NCBI GenBank assembly: GCA_016722705.1
Contig: JADKGN010000001.1
Location: 434,001 to 498,000, forward strand
DNA: 64,000 bases
Direction: 5' to 3'
From: Candidatus Dechloromonas phosphoritropha
Lineage (GTDB): Bacteria > Pseudomonadota > Gammaproteobacteria > Burkholderiales > Rhodocyclaceae
Position numbers and translations under genes: made by a program. Of the stretch, positions 19,157 to 28,204 are shown in pieces (position 1 is the stretch's first letter; each line of letters opens with the position of its first letter). Under the pieces are notes generated by a model. The model saw nothing but the letters and a program-made list of their open reading frames with translations, did not search any database and had not been told where the DNA came from.

Positions 19157-19240
19157 CCCCCGGTGCTACCTTGTCACTCCCTTGGGCGTGGCGGGACCGC
19201 GGACGGGATGTGTCGCGCCACCGTCGCAGGTTGACCGAGG

Positions 19241-20539
19241 TCAGGCCGCAGCTTGGCGCAGCAGAAGGTGCATAGACGCGGCAACGGCCCGGGCGTCATC
19301 ATCCGACAGTTGCGCCGCGTTGTAGTTGATGTTGATCGTCATCCCGCCAGCGTGGGTGGTGACCGCGGTGAACACCGGTTGCGTCGTCGTCGGCGAAAGC
19401 GCGAACGAACGCGCCTCGACGCTTAGCCCGGGAAGTTCGGGGAGCGCCGGCAAACGCCCGGCATTCGACAGCAGGCTGGTCTGTACCCCGCGCAGCATCA
19501 GTTCTTTGAAGCTGGCAACGCCTACATCATTGGCGGGAATCTGATCGACCGGCGGCATGAAATCGTAAAAGAGATGACCGGCGCCGCCGGCCAGTTGCTG
19601 GCGGATCGCCACGGTCAGGCGCTGCGCCAGCGGCCACAGCGCCGCACCGGTACCGACGCGCTGGATGCTGGTGACCAGCGTCACGTAGAAACCCGGCGTT
19701 TCGGCGCCGATCGGCTCCGCAAGGTAGGGTCTGAGGTCGGCGGCACAGGTCAGCCCGAGCACCCGCTCTTCTTCGTCGGCAAACAGTTCGCGCAACGCGA
19801 TCAACTGCGCGGCCCCGATCACGCCATTGACGGTCGCCTGTGCCGCGCGCGCGTTGCGTACCAGCCCCTCGGCCTCGTCCACGGTGAACCGCAGCGTGAT
19901 CATGCGCGGATGCAGGCGGTCGCTCAGGCGATGGCCCGCCTGCGGCGTCGGCATGCCGGTGCGCTCGGCGGCGGCCCTGCGCATGGCCTTGATCTGCCCC
20001 GCTAGCTGGCGGCCGGCATCACCCATGAATTCCGGCGGATAAACCGCGCTCATTGGCGGCTGCGCCGGCAGCGGCGTGTCGTCGATGCCGACTCCTGCCA
20101 CACCCTGCAACACTTCGCTCAGCACGGTAAATCCCGAACGGGCGTCGCCGATCGAGTGATGGAAAATGAGGGCGATGACCCAGCGATCGCCGTCGGCAAC
20201 GTGGCAGGCGCGCATCAGTGGCGCCTCACCAAGCACAAAGGGCTCGACGATAAGCTCGGCCAGTTCGCTGTGCCAGTCGGCAGCGGCCATGCGCGACGAC
20301 GGTAATACCTGTCGCGGTCTTGGCACGAAGTGCAGGCGATGCTCGGCATCGGCCTCGATAGCAACCGTGAGCAGCGGGTGACGCCTCTGCGCGGCGGCGA
20401 GCGCCTCCTGCAGTGCCAGCTCGTCGAGCCTGCCGCTGCCCTCGGCGACCACCGCAAAGTTCATCGGCGAGAAGCGGTCGAGGAACCAGAAGAGCGCTTC
20501 ACCACGATCGAGGCGGCGGGCTGTAAATGGTTTTGTCAT
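19241..20539 (-). CDS. Stand-alone condensation/acyltransferase-domain protein (WES/PapA5/AATase-like)
   Basis: A 432-residue member of the CoA-dependent acyltransferase/condensation superfamily. The catalytic motif HHSIGD (His127, His128, Asp132) matches HHxxxD, but the following glycine seen in HHxxxDG is Ala. The second half has the PFFxx-like loop region but no carrier-protein domain. Such free-standing proteins esterify or amidate lipids or sugars with acyl groups; substrate unknown. No polyketide, NRPS or lipid gene lies nearby. It is divergent from the restriction operon. Confidence 0.7.
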   Translation of the reverse strand: MTKPFTARRLDRGEALFWFLDRFSPMNFAVVAEGSGRLDELALQEALAAAQRRHPLLTVAIEADAEHRLHFVPRPRQVLPSSRMAAADWHSELAELIVEPFVLGEAPLMRACHVADGDRWVIALIFHHSIGDARSGFTVLSEVLQGVAGVGIDDTPLPAQPPMSAVYPPEFMGDAGRQLAGQIKAMRRAAAERTGMPTPQAGHRLSDRLHPRMITLRFTVDEAEGLVRNARAAQATVNGVIGAAQLIALRELFADEEERVLGLTCAADLRPYLAEPIGAETPGFYVTLVTSIQRVGTGAALWPLAQRLTVAIRQQLAGGAGHLFYDFMPPVDQIPANDVGVASFKELMLRGVQTSLLSNAGRLPALPELPGLSVEARSFALSPTTTQPVFTAVTTHAGGMTININYNAAQLSDDDARAVAASMHLLLRQAAA

Positions 20540-20740
20540 GATGGTTGCCAGTGATAGGGCGCCCGGTCAGCCACGTAATGACCCCGGTTGGCGGGTGCCG
20601 TCGGGCGGGAACAATGGGATTGACATCGGCAAGCGCGCAAGTATCGCCGGCTACGGTCGTACCGGTCAAGCGCGCCACTTCCAACAGCCCGCCGCCCGTC
20701 GTAATATGCGCGGCACATTCGATACAAACGCCAGCAAGCG

Positions 20741-23116
20741 GTGGAACCCCAGGTGCGGGACAAGAAAAAACTTTCAGAACGCGACATCTGCACCCAGTTC
20801 ATTACCCCTGCCCTGCAGAAGGCGGGATGGAACTTCGCCACCCAGGTCCGGGAAGAAGTCAGCTTCACCAAGGGCCGCGTCATCGTCCGCGGCAAGCTCC
20901 ACACCCGCGGCAAGACCAAGCGTGCGGACTTTGTCCTCTACTACGCACCTAACCTCCCGATCGCCGTCATCGAGGCCAAGGATAACAACCATAGCGTCGG
21001 CGACGGCATGCAGCAGGGGCTGGGCAATGCGGAAATTCTCGAAGTGCCCTTCGCTTTCAGCAGCAACGGCGACGGGTTTCTTATGCATGACCGCACCGGG
21101 CAACACACGCCAATTGAACAGGAACTGGCACTGGACGCCTTCCCCTCGCCCGACGAACTCTGGCAGCGCTACTGCGCCTGGAAAGGCATCGCCAGCCCCG
21201 AAAGGCGCGGAACCGTCGAAACTCCCTATTACGACGACGGTAGCGGCAAGTCGCCGCGTTACTATCAGGTCAATGCCATCAACCGCACGATTGAGGCCAT
21301 TGCCCGCGGCCAGCAGCGCATCCTGTTGGTCATGGCCACCGGCACCGGCAAGACCTATACCGCCTTCCAGATCATCTGGCGCCTGTGGAAGTCGAAGGCC
21401 AGAAAACGCATCCTTTTCCTCGTCGACCGCAACATCCTCGCCGACCAGACCCGGACCAACGACTTCAAGCCCTTCGGTCAGGCGATGACCAAAATCACCA
21501 ACCGGCAGGCCAACAAGGCGTTCGAAATCTACCTCGCCCTCTATCAGGCCGTCACCGGCAACGAGGAAGACAAGAACATCTACAAGCAGTTCTCGCGCGA
21601 CTTCTTCGATCTGGTCGTCATCGACGAATGCCATCGCGGCAGCGCCGCGGAGGACTCCGCCTGGAGGGAAATTCTCGATTACTTCTCCGGCGCCACGCAC
21701 ATCGGCATGACCGCCACCCCGAAGGAAACCAGGGAGGTGTCGAACATCCACTACTTCGGCGAACCGGTCTATACCTACTCGCTGCGGCAGGGGATCGACG
21801 ACGGCTTCCTCGCGCCCTACAAGGTCGTCCGCATCGACATCGACAAGGACCTTCAGGGCTGGCGCCCGAGCCGGGGGCAAACCGACAAGCACGGCCAGGT
21901 GATCGAGGACCGCATCTACAACCAGCAGGACTTCGACCGCACGCTGATTCTCGAAAAGCGCACCGAACTCGTCGCCCGCAAGATCAGCGAATACCTCGAA
22001 GCCACCGACCCCTACGCCAAGACCATCGTCTTCTGCGAGGACATCGACCACGCCGAGCGCATGCGCCAGGCGCTGACCAACCTCAACCCGCAGCGCATCG
22101 CCGAAAACCGCAAGTACGTGATGCGCATCACCGGCGACGAGCAGGAAGGCAAGGCCGAACTCGACAACTTCATCGACCCCGAGAGCCGCTACCCGGTCAT
22201 CGCCACCACCAGCAAGCTGCTGACCACCGGCGTCGACGCCCAGACCTGCAAGCTCATCGTCCTCGACCAGCGCATCCAGTCGATGACCGAGTTCAAGCAG
22301 ATCATCGGGCGCGGGACGCGCATCAACGAGGATTACGGCAAATTCTGGTTCACCATCATCGACTTCAAGAAGGCCACCGAGCTGTTCGCCGACCCGAATT
22401 TCGACGGCGACCCGGTACAGATTTACGAGCCGACTGGCGATCAACCCCCCGTTCCACCGGACGATGAGCTGCCTGATGACGGTTCGCTGCCGCCCGATAC
22501 CCCGCCCGAACCGCCACTCCCGCCGGATGAGACGCCGACACCCCGGATCAAGTACGTCGTCGGCGGCGAGGTCACCGTCTATGTCGTCGCCGAGCGCGTC
22601 CAGTACTACGGCCCCGACGGCAAGCTGATCACCGAATCGCTCAAGGACTACACCCGGCGCGCCGTGCACAGGGAATTCGCCTCGCTCGACCACTTCCTGC
22701 GCCGCTGGAGCAGTGCCAACAAGAAGAAGGCACTGCTCGAAGAACTCGAAACCCAGGGCGTCTTGCTCGAAGCGCTGGCCGAGGAAGTCGGTAGAACGCA
22801 GGGCAAGTTATTCGACCCCTTCGACCTGATCTGTCACATCGCCTTCGACCGCCCGCCGCTGTCGCGCAAGGAACGCGCCGAGCAGGTCAGGAAGCGCGAC
22901 GTCTTCGCCAAATACGGCGAACAGGCGCGGGCGGTCCTCGACGCCCTGCTCGAAAAATACGCCGACACAGGAATCGAAGCTATCGAGGACATCAAGATTC
23001 TTACGCTTGATCCGTTCTCCCGTCTAGGAACGGCGCCGGAGCTGATCAACGCCTTCGGTGGCAAGCCGGCCTATCTCCAGGCGGTGCATGAACTGGAACA
23101 ACAACTGTACGGATAA
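20741..23116 (+). CDS. hsdR: Type I restriction endonuclease subunit R (EcoEI type)
   Basis: A 791-residue motor/nuclease subunit. The PD-(D/E)xK nuclease is N-terminal (RADFVLYY ... IAVIEAKDNNHSVGDG). The helicase core has Walker A MATGTGKTYTAFQ, Walker B/DExH box VIDECHRGSA, motif III TATPKET, and motif VI QIIGRGTRINED. A Pro-rich linker around residue 570 precedes the EcoEI-type C-terminal HsdM-binding region. It begins with GTG; another GTG twelve bases later is possible. It is the first gene of an hsdR-hsdM-TA-hsdS operon, and cleaves DNA that lacks the host methylation mark. Confidence 0.95.
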   Translation: MEPQVRDKKKLSERDICTQFITPALQKAGWNFATQVREEVSFTKGRVIVRGKLHTRGKTKRADFVLYYAPNLPIAVIEAKDNNHSVGDGMQQGLGNAEILEVPFAFSSNGDGFLMHDRTGQHTPIEQELALDAFPSPDELWQRYCAWKGIASPERRGTVETPYYDDGSGKSPRYYQVNAINRTIEAIARGQQRILLVMATGTGKTYTAFQIIWRLWKSKARKRILFLVDRNILADQTRTNDFKPFGQAMTKITNRQANKAFEIYLALYQAVTGNEEDKNIYKQFSRDFFDLVVIDECHRGSAAEDSAWREILDYFSGATHIGMTATPKETREVSNIHYFGEPVYTYSLRQGIDDGFLAPYKVVRIDIDKDLQGWRPSRGQTDKHGQVIEDRIYNQQDFDRTLILEKRTELVARKISEYLEATDPYAKTIVFCEDIDHAERMRQALTNLNPQRIAENRKYVMRITGDEQEGKAELDNFIDPESRYPVIATTSKLLTTGVDAQTCKLIVLDQRIQSMTEFKQIIGRGTRINEDYGKFWFTIIDFKKATELFADPNFDGDPVQIYEPTGDQPPVPPDDELPDDGSLPPDTPPEPPLPPDETPTPRIKYVVGGEVTVYVVAERVQYYGPDGKLITESLKDYTRRAVHREFASLDHFLRRWSSANKKKALLEELETQGVLLEALAEEVGRTQGKLFDPFDLICHIAFDRPPLSRKERAEQVRKRDVFAKYGEQARAVLDALLEKYADTGIEAIEDIKILTLDPFSRLGTAPELINAFGGKPAYLQAVHELEQQLYG

Positions 23117-23128
23117 CCGGAATTTCTC

Positions 23129-24607
23129 ATGTCCATCAGTACCACCATCAAATCCATCCAGGACATCATGCGCAAGGATGTTGGCGTCGATGGCGACGCG
23201 CAGCGCATCGGCCAGTTGGTCTGGATGTTCTTCCTCAAGATTTACGACGACAAGGAAACCGAGTACGAACTGCTCGAGGCCATCGATGGCGACTACCGCT
23301 CGCCGATCCCGGAAGCGCTGCGCTGGCGCAACTGGGCGGCCGACCAGGAGGGCATGACTGGCGACGAGCTGCTCGACTTCGTCAACAACCAGCTCTTCCC
23401 GACCCTCAAGAACCTGCAACCGGTTGGCGGCGACAAGCGCGGCTTCGTGATCCGCGGTGTCTTCGAGGACGCCTACAACTACATGAAGTCCGGCCACCTG
23501 ATGCGCCAGGTCATCAACAAGATCGTCGCCGGCGTCGACTTCAACAAGGCGCAGGACCGCCACCTGTTCGGCGACCTCTACGAGCAGATCCTGCGCGATC
23601 TGCAAAACGCCGGGAATGCCGGCGAGTACTACACGCCGCGCCCGGTCACGCAGTTCATGGTCGATGCGGTCAACCCCCAATTGGGCGAGAAAATCCTCGA
23701 CCCCGCCTGCGGCACCGGCGGCTTCCTCACCTGTGTCATCGAGAATGTGCGCAAACAATTCGTCAAAACGGTCGAAGACGAACAACTGCTCCAGCAAAGC
23801 ATCCACGGTGTCGAGAAGAAACCGCTGCCGCACCTGCTGTGCACCACCAACATGATCCTGCACGGCATCGACGTGCCGACCAATGTCCGCCACGACAATA
23901 CCCTCGCCCGCCCCCTGCGCGACTACGGCCCGCGCGACCGCGTCGACATCATCGTCACCAACCCGCCCTTCGGCGGCATGGAAGAAGACGGCATCGAGAA
24001 CAACTTCCCGGCCAATTTCCGCACCCGCGAAACCGCCGACCTCTTCCTCGTCCTCATCATGCACCTGCTCAAGGACGGCGGCCGCGCCGCCGTCGTGCTG
24101 CCCGACGGCACGCTGTTTGGCGAAGGCATCAAGACCCGCATCAAGGAGCAACTGCTCGAAACCTGCAACCTGCACACCGTCGTCCGCCTGCCCAACGGCG
24201 TCTTCAACCCCTACACCGGCATCAAGACCAACCTGCTCTTCTTTACCAAGGGCACGCCGACGCAGGACGTCTGGTTCTACGAGCACCCGTATCCGCCGGG
24301 GGTCAAGAACTACTCCAAGACCCGGCCCATGCGCCTCGAAGAGTTCGCCGCCGAAAAAGTCTGGTGGGGCGGGGTCGACCGCAGCAACCGCGTCGAAAAC
24401 GAAGTCGCGTGGAAAGTCAGCGCCGCCGAGATCAAGGCGCGCAACTACAACCTCGACATCAAGAACCCGCACAGCCCGGACGCCATCAGCCACGACCCGG
24501 ACGAACTGCTCGCCGACTACGCCCAGTTGCAGAAGCGCATCGCCGAAACCCGGGAGCAATTGCAGGCGGTGCTGACCACGGCGCTGTTTGCCAACCCGAA
24601 GTCTTGA
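23129..24607 (+). CDS. hsdM: Type I restriction-modification DNA methyltransferase subunit
   Basis: A 492-residue N6-adenine methyltransferase. The AdoMet site DPACGTGGFL and catalytic NPPFGG are intact, preceded by the GEYYTPRPV motif common to HsdM. It starts 12 bp after hsdR. Together with HsdS it modifies both strands of a bipartite target; with HsdR it forms the restriction complex. Confidence 0.96.
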   Translation: MSISTTIKSIQDIMRKDVGVDGDAQRIGQLVWMFFLKIYDDKETEYELLEAIDGDYRSPIPEALRWRNWAADQEGMTGDELLDFVNNQLFPTLKNLQPVGGDKRGFVIRGVFEDAYNYMKSGHLMRQVINKIVAGVDFNKAQDRHLFGDLYEQILRDLQNAGNAGEYYTPRPVTQFMVDAVNPQLGEKILDPACGTGGFLTCVIENVRKQFVKTVEDEQLLQQSIHGVEKKPLPHLLCTTNMILHGIDVPTNVRHDNTLARPLRDYGPRDRVDIIVTNPPFGGMEEDGIENNFPANFRTRETADLFLVLIMHLLKDGGRAAVVLPDGTLFGEGIKTRIKEQLLETCNLHTVVRLPNGVFNPYTGIKTNLLFFTKGTPTQDVWFYEHPYPPGVKNYSKTRPMRLEEFAAEKVWWGGVDRSNRVENEVAWKVSAAEIKARNYNLDIKNPHSPDAISHDPDELLADYAQLQKRIAETREQLQAVLTTALFANPKS

Positions 24608-24617
24608 ACGTAAAATC

Positions 24618-24636
24618 GTTGTTGAAATTTTCAACA
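24618..24636. promoter_or_regulatory. Candidate operator palindrome upstream of the nested antitoxin
   Basis: TTGTTGAAATTTTCAACAA is a near-perfect inverted repeat placed between the hsdM stop and the antitoxin RBS. RHH antitoxins usually bind such sites to repress their own operon. An AT-rich promoter could overlap it, giving the toxin-antitoxin pair transcription independent of hsdRM. It could also act as a weak hairpin. Confidence 0.5.
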
Positions 24637-24648
24637 ACAGGAGGCGGC

Positions 24649-24885
24649 ATGGGCACGATGAATTTCAGCATCCCCGACGACATCAAGGACGACTTCAACC
24701 AGACGTTCGCTCATGAGAACAAGAGCGCCGTAGTGGCGAAGCTGTTGCGGGAGGCCGTCGCGCAGGCGCGGCGCAAGCAGCAGAGCGACGAGGCCATCGA
24801 CCGCATCCTGGCACGTCTCGGGCAGGAACGCACGCGGGTGAGCGATGAAGAAATCCGCAGGGCGCGCGAGGAAGGTCGCCCCTGA
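24649..24885 (+). CDS. Ribbon-helix-helix antitoxin (CopG/ParD-like)
   Basis: A 78-residue protein with an N-terminal beta strand MGTMNFSIPDDIKDDF and helix typical of ribbon-helix-helix DNA-binding antitoxins, followed by a charged C-terminal tail that would bind the toxin. A strong ribosome site (AGGAGG) lies 6 bp upstream. It overlaps the PIN-domain gene by one base (TGATG), the hallmark of a toxin-antitoxin pair. A palindrome-like TTGTTGAAATTTTCAACAA at 24618-24636, just upstream, is a candidate operator for autorepression. Confidence 0.82.
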   Translation: MGTMNFSIPDDIKDDFNQTFAHENKSAVVAKLLREAVAQARRKQQSDEAIDRILARLGQERTRVSDEEIRRAREEGRP

Positions 24886-25307
24886 TGCGACTGTTGACGC
24901 TGGACGCCAGCGTTATTCTCAAGTGGTACCTGCGAACACCTGATGAGCACGATCTGTCCCAGGCTGCCGCAATTCTGGTCGGCTTGCGCAGTGGAAGCCT
25001 CGCCCTCGCGCAACCACCGCACACCCTGCTCGAAGTCGCCGCCGTCCTGGTTCGCGAACGGCCACAATCCGTGACCTCAGATCTCGCCGAAATCGCTGCC
25101 GTGCTCGACGATGCAACCCTCTCTGCCAGTCGTGTGTTACCGCGCGCCTTGCAGATTGCCGCCACGCTCGAACATCATCTGTTCGACACCCTGTACCACG
25201 CCGCCGCCCTTGAATCCAGCGCCACGCTGGTCACTGCCGACTACCGCTACCACGGCAAGGCCGCGCATCTCGGACACATCGTGCTGCTCGAAGAGTTCGC
25301 CGCATGA
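24885..25307 (+). CDS. PIN-domain toxin (VapC-like ribonuclease)
   Basis: A 140-residue PIN-domain protein. Acidic metal-site residues expected for VapC nucleases are visible: Asp7 in TLDASVILKWYL, a glutamate in LLEVAAVLV, and aspartates in LFDTLYHAAAL and TADYRYHGKA. VapC toxins cleave tRNA or rRNA when not held by antitoxin. It overlaps the antitoxin by 1 bp and hsdS by 4 bp (ATGA), so all three are translationally linked. Confidence 0.88.
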   Translation: MRLLTLDASVILKWYLRTPDEHDLSQAAAILVGLRSGSLALAQPPHTLLEVAAVLVRERPQSVTSDLAEIAAVLDDATLSASRVLPRALQIAATLEHHLFDTLYHAAALESSATLVTADYRYHGKAAHLGHIVLLEEFAA

Positions 25308-27016
25308 CCGCCCGCCTGCCCGAACACCTCGACCTCATTGCCGGCGCGCCCGACGACATCCGGAAACTGCGCGGCCTGATTCTCGAACTGGCGGTGCGCG
25401 GTAAGCTGGTGCCGCAGGACCCGCACGACGAGCCGGCGAGCGAACTGCTCAAGCGAATATCCAAGGAACGGGCGAGCCTGGAGGCGAAAGCGGCTGGCAA
25501 GAAATGGAAGGCAACGCCATTTTGCGGTAACGAAACAGGGGGGTCTTTCGAGCTACCCGATGGATGGCTGTGGGTTCGGTTCGAAGCAATCGCGCAGCAC
25601 AACTCCGGAAAAACGCTCGATAGAGGCCGTAATTCTGGAGAACCACGCCCATACATTACGACCTCGAATCTCTACTGGGGGCGCTTTGAACTCGACAGCG
25701 TTCGGCAGATGCTCATCAAAGCGGATGAGCTTGAACGCTGCACAGCGCGGAGGAACGACCTGCTCATTTGTGAAGGCGGAGAAGCAGGTAGAGCGGCAGT
25801 ATGGCCGCACGACTATGAAATCTGCTTTCAGAACCACGTGCATCGCGCCCGGTTTTTCGGTGGCATCGACCCATATTTCGCCTACCGTTTCTTCGAGAAG
25901 CTAAACGCGTCTGGCGAGATCGACCAATACCGAAAAGGCGTCGGCATCTCCAACATGTCGGGCAAGGCACTGGCTTCCATACCGTTTCCAGTTGCGCCCC
26001 TCGCCGAACAACACCGCATTGTCGCCAAGGTCGATGAACTGATGGCCCTCTGTGACAGGCTGGAGGCGGAGCAGATGGACGCGGAAAGCGCCCATGCCCG
26101 GCTCGTCGAAACTCTGCTCGGTACGCTCACCCAGAGCACCGATGCCGCCGACCTCGCCGCCAACTGGCAACGCCTCGCCAAACACTTCGCCACCCTCTTT
26201 ACCACCGAAGCCAGCATTGACGCCCTCAAGCAAACCATCCTCCAACTGGCCGTCATGGGCAAACTGGTGCCGCAAGACCCCAACGACGAACCGGCGAGCG
26301 AACTGCTCAAGCGGATTGCCAAGGAACGGGCGCGGCTGGAGGCGGAAGGCACTTGCAAAAAATCAAAGCCGGTGTCACCAGTGGGGCCGGATGAGCAGCC
26401 GTTTGAGGTGCCGGAGGGGTGGAAGTGGATTCGATTTGCGCACCTTGAACCCCAATATCAAAACGGTGAATCCAGTCGCGGTGCTGGCGCCGGAACGGAA
26501 ATCGTCGTATTACGTTTGGCTGATATTTCGAATGGCGCAATATCCTTCTCTAATACACGCTCAATCACCCTTCCGGAAAGCTCGATTGAGAAATATCGTC
26601 TTTTAAAGAACGATGTACTCATCATTCGCGTGAATGGGAGCGTTGAGATCGTTGGACGACTGATTCTGTGCAATGAGAACTTGGCTGCGATTTATTGCGA
26701 CCATTTCATCAGGGTACGAATTAGAGAAACTTCAGTTAGTCACCGCTATCTCAGACTGATCGGTGATGTGCTGGTTACTCGAAGCCAAATTCAGCGCCTT
26801 TTCATCACGACGGCCGGGCAAAAAACGGTCAATCAGGGCCACGTCGGAGGCTTAAAGATTCCCCTCCCACCCCTCGCCGAACAACACCGCATCGTCGCCA
26901 AAGTCGACGAACTGCTGGCCCTCTACGACCGCCTCAAGGCCGACCTCGCCGAGTCCCGCGCGCAGCAGGAGCGCCTCGCCGCCACGCTGATCGAATCCGC
27001 CTTGCGGGCGGCCTGA
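25304..27016 (+). CDS. hsdS: Type I restriction-modification specificity subunit
   Basis: A 570-residue protein made of two target-recognition domains (about residues 75-235 and 360-525), each followed by a conserved helix. The conserved spacer repeats twice: KLVPQDP-DEPASELLKRI near residues 35 and 325, and PLAEQHRIVAKVDEL near 235 and 525. Each domain reads one half of the bipartite target. The repeated segments flank the domains as near-identical DNA, so domain swapping is easy. The second domain (26.4-26.8 kb) is clearly richer in A/T than the rest, a sign of recent acquisition. Confidence 0.94.
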   Translation: MTARLPEHLDLIAGAPDDIRKLRGLILELAVRGKLVPQDPHDEPASELLKRISKERASLEAKAAGKKWKATPFCGNETGGSFELPDGWLWVRFEAIAQHNSGKTLDRGRNSGEPRPYITTSNLYWGRFELDSVRQMLIKADELERCTARRNDLLICEGGEAGRAAVWPHDYEICFQNHVHRARFFGGIDPYFAYRFFEKLNASGEIDQYRKGVGISNMSGKALASIPFPVAPLAEQHRIVAKVDELMALCDRLEAEQMDAESAHARLVETLLGTLTQSTDAADLAANWQRLAKHFATLFTTEASIDALKQTILQLAVMGKLVPQDPNDEPASELLKRIAKERARLEAEGTCKKSKPVSPVGPDEQPFEVPEGWKWIRFAHLEPQYQNGESSRGAGAGTEIVVLRLADISNGAISFSNTRSITLPESSIEKYRLLKNDVLIIRVNGSVEIVGRLILCNENLAAIYCDHFIRVRIRETSVSHRYLRLIGDVLVTRSQIQRLFITTAGQKTVNQGHVGGLKIPLPPLAEQHRIVAKVDELLALYDRLKADLAESRAQQERLAATLIESALRAA

Positions 27017-27134
27017 AAACAGGTCCAAAATAGGCGTCGACCGCAACAGGGCCGAAAAAGGCGTCGGGCACCGGCGCAGCATTTCCAGGCACGCGGCGAC
27101 GGCATTCTCTTCGATTGCAGGGGGGGTCAAGATC

Positions 27135-27497
27135 ATGAATCCAACCATCGACGGCAGCGAATTCGGCTCGATCACCATCGCCGGGCGGCGGATCGAGAAC
27201 GACGTGATGATCCGTCTCGACGGTGCGGTGAGCAAGCGCCAGAAGAAACTGTCCAAGGCGATCTACGGCACCTCGCACATCATCTCGCTGGCGGAAGCCG
27301 AGGTCATCTTCGAGCAGGACGCCGAGCGCCTGATCGTCGGCACCGGCCACAACGGGATGGTCGGGCTCTCGGACGAGGCAGCCGACTATTTTGCGCAGAA
27401 GAAGCTCAAGGTGGAGCTGGCCCGCACCCCGGAGGCGATCGCGCGCTGGAACAAGGCCACGGGCAAGGTGATCGCGCTGTTTCATGTGACCTGCTGA
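27135..27497 (+). CDS. Mth938-like (AAMDC/DUF498) domain protein
   Basis: A 120-residue single-domain protein of the Mth938/AAMDC family; biochemical role is not established. Diagnostic segments are FGSITIAGRRIENDVMIR, KRQKKLSKAIYGTSH, LIVGTGHNGMVGLS and the end KVIALFHVTC. A purine-rich ribosome site (AGGGGGGT) precedes the ATG. It lies 17 bp before pcm. Confidence 0.85.
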   Translation: MNPTIDGSEFGSITIAGRRIENDVMIRLDGAVSKRQKKLSKAIYGTSHIISLAEAEVIFEQDAERLIVGTGHNGMVGLSDEAADYFAQKKLKVELARTPEAIARWNKATGKVIALFHVTC

Positions 27498-27514
27498 TCG
27501 CGAGACAATCCGCC

Positions 27515-28204
27515 ATGTCTACCAACCCCGGACAGGCCGCGATGTTGAGCGACATCGAGCGTGAGGTGGAGTACACCCGGCACGAAATCGGCAGGGATGC
27601 CTTCGCGCCGCGGGTCATGGCGGCGATGGCGGCGGTGCCGCGCGAGCAGTTCGTTCCCGAAGCCAGCCGCCGCCACGCCTTCGCCAACGGCCCGCTGCTG
27701 ATCGGCCACGGCCAGACCATTTCCCAGCCTTACATCGTGGCGCTGATGACCGATCTGCTGGCACCGCGTCCGCGAGATAGCATTCTCGAAATCGGCACCG
27801 GCTCGGGTTATCAGTCCGCCGTGCTGGCGGAACTGGTGCGTCAGGTCCATAGCGTCGAGATCATCGCGGCGCTGGCGACGGCGGCGGGCCAGCGCCTGGC
27901 GCGGCTCGGCTACGACAATGTCAGCGTCAGGCATGCGGACGGCTATCGTGGCTGGCCGGAGCATGCTCCCTACGATGGCATCATCGTCACCGCCGCGGCG
28001 CCACGGGTGCCGCCGCCGCTGGTCGAACAACTGAAGCCCGGGGCGCGACTGGTGATTCCCGTCGGCCTGCCCGGCGGGGTACAGGAACTGCAGGTCGTCG
28101 ACAAGCATGCCGATGGCACCATCGAAACCCGCAACATCCTGCGGGTCATGTTCGTACCGCTGACGCGGGCAGCGACCACCGGGGTTGATCGCCAAGGGAC
28201 ATGA
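27515..28204 (+). CDS. pcm: Protein-L-isoaspartate O-methyltransferase
   Basis: A 229-residue AdoMet-dependent methyltransferase that repairs isoaspartyl damage in aged proteins. The AdoMet motif LEIGTGSGYQSAVLAEL and the substrate motif REQFVPEA are present, with GHGQTISQPYIVALM as a further signature. Its stop overlaps the next gene as ATGA. The C-terminal 15 residues are less conserved. Confidence 0.93.
   Translation: MSTNPGQAAMLSDIEREVEYTRHEIGRDAFAPRVMAAMAAVPREQFVPEASRRHAFANGPLLIGHGQTISQPYIVALMTDLLAPRPRDSILEIGTGSGYQSAVLAELVRQVHSVEIIAALATAAGQRLARLGYDNVSVRHADGYRGWPEHAPYDGIIVTAAAPRVPPPLVEQLKPGARLVIPVGLPGGVQELQVVDKHADGTIETRNILRVMFVPLTRAATTGVDRQGT

Noticed and set aside
20774..24637. Two very long minus-strand ORFs opposite hsdR and hsdM
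   Set aside because: Val/Asp/Gly-rich shadows of strongly biased codon use; the sense strand has all type I motifs.
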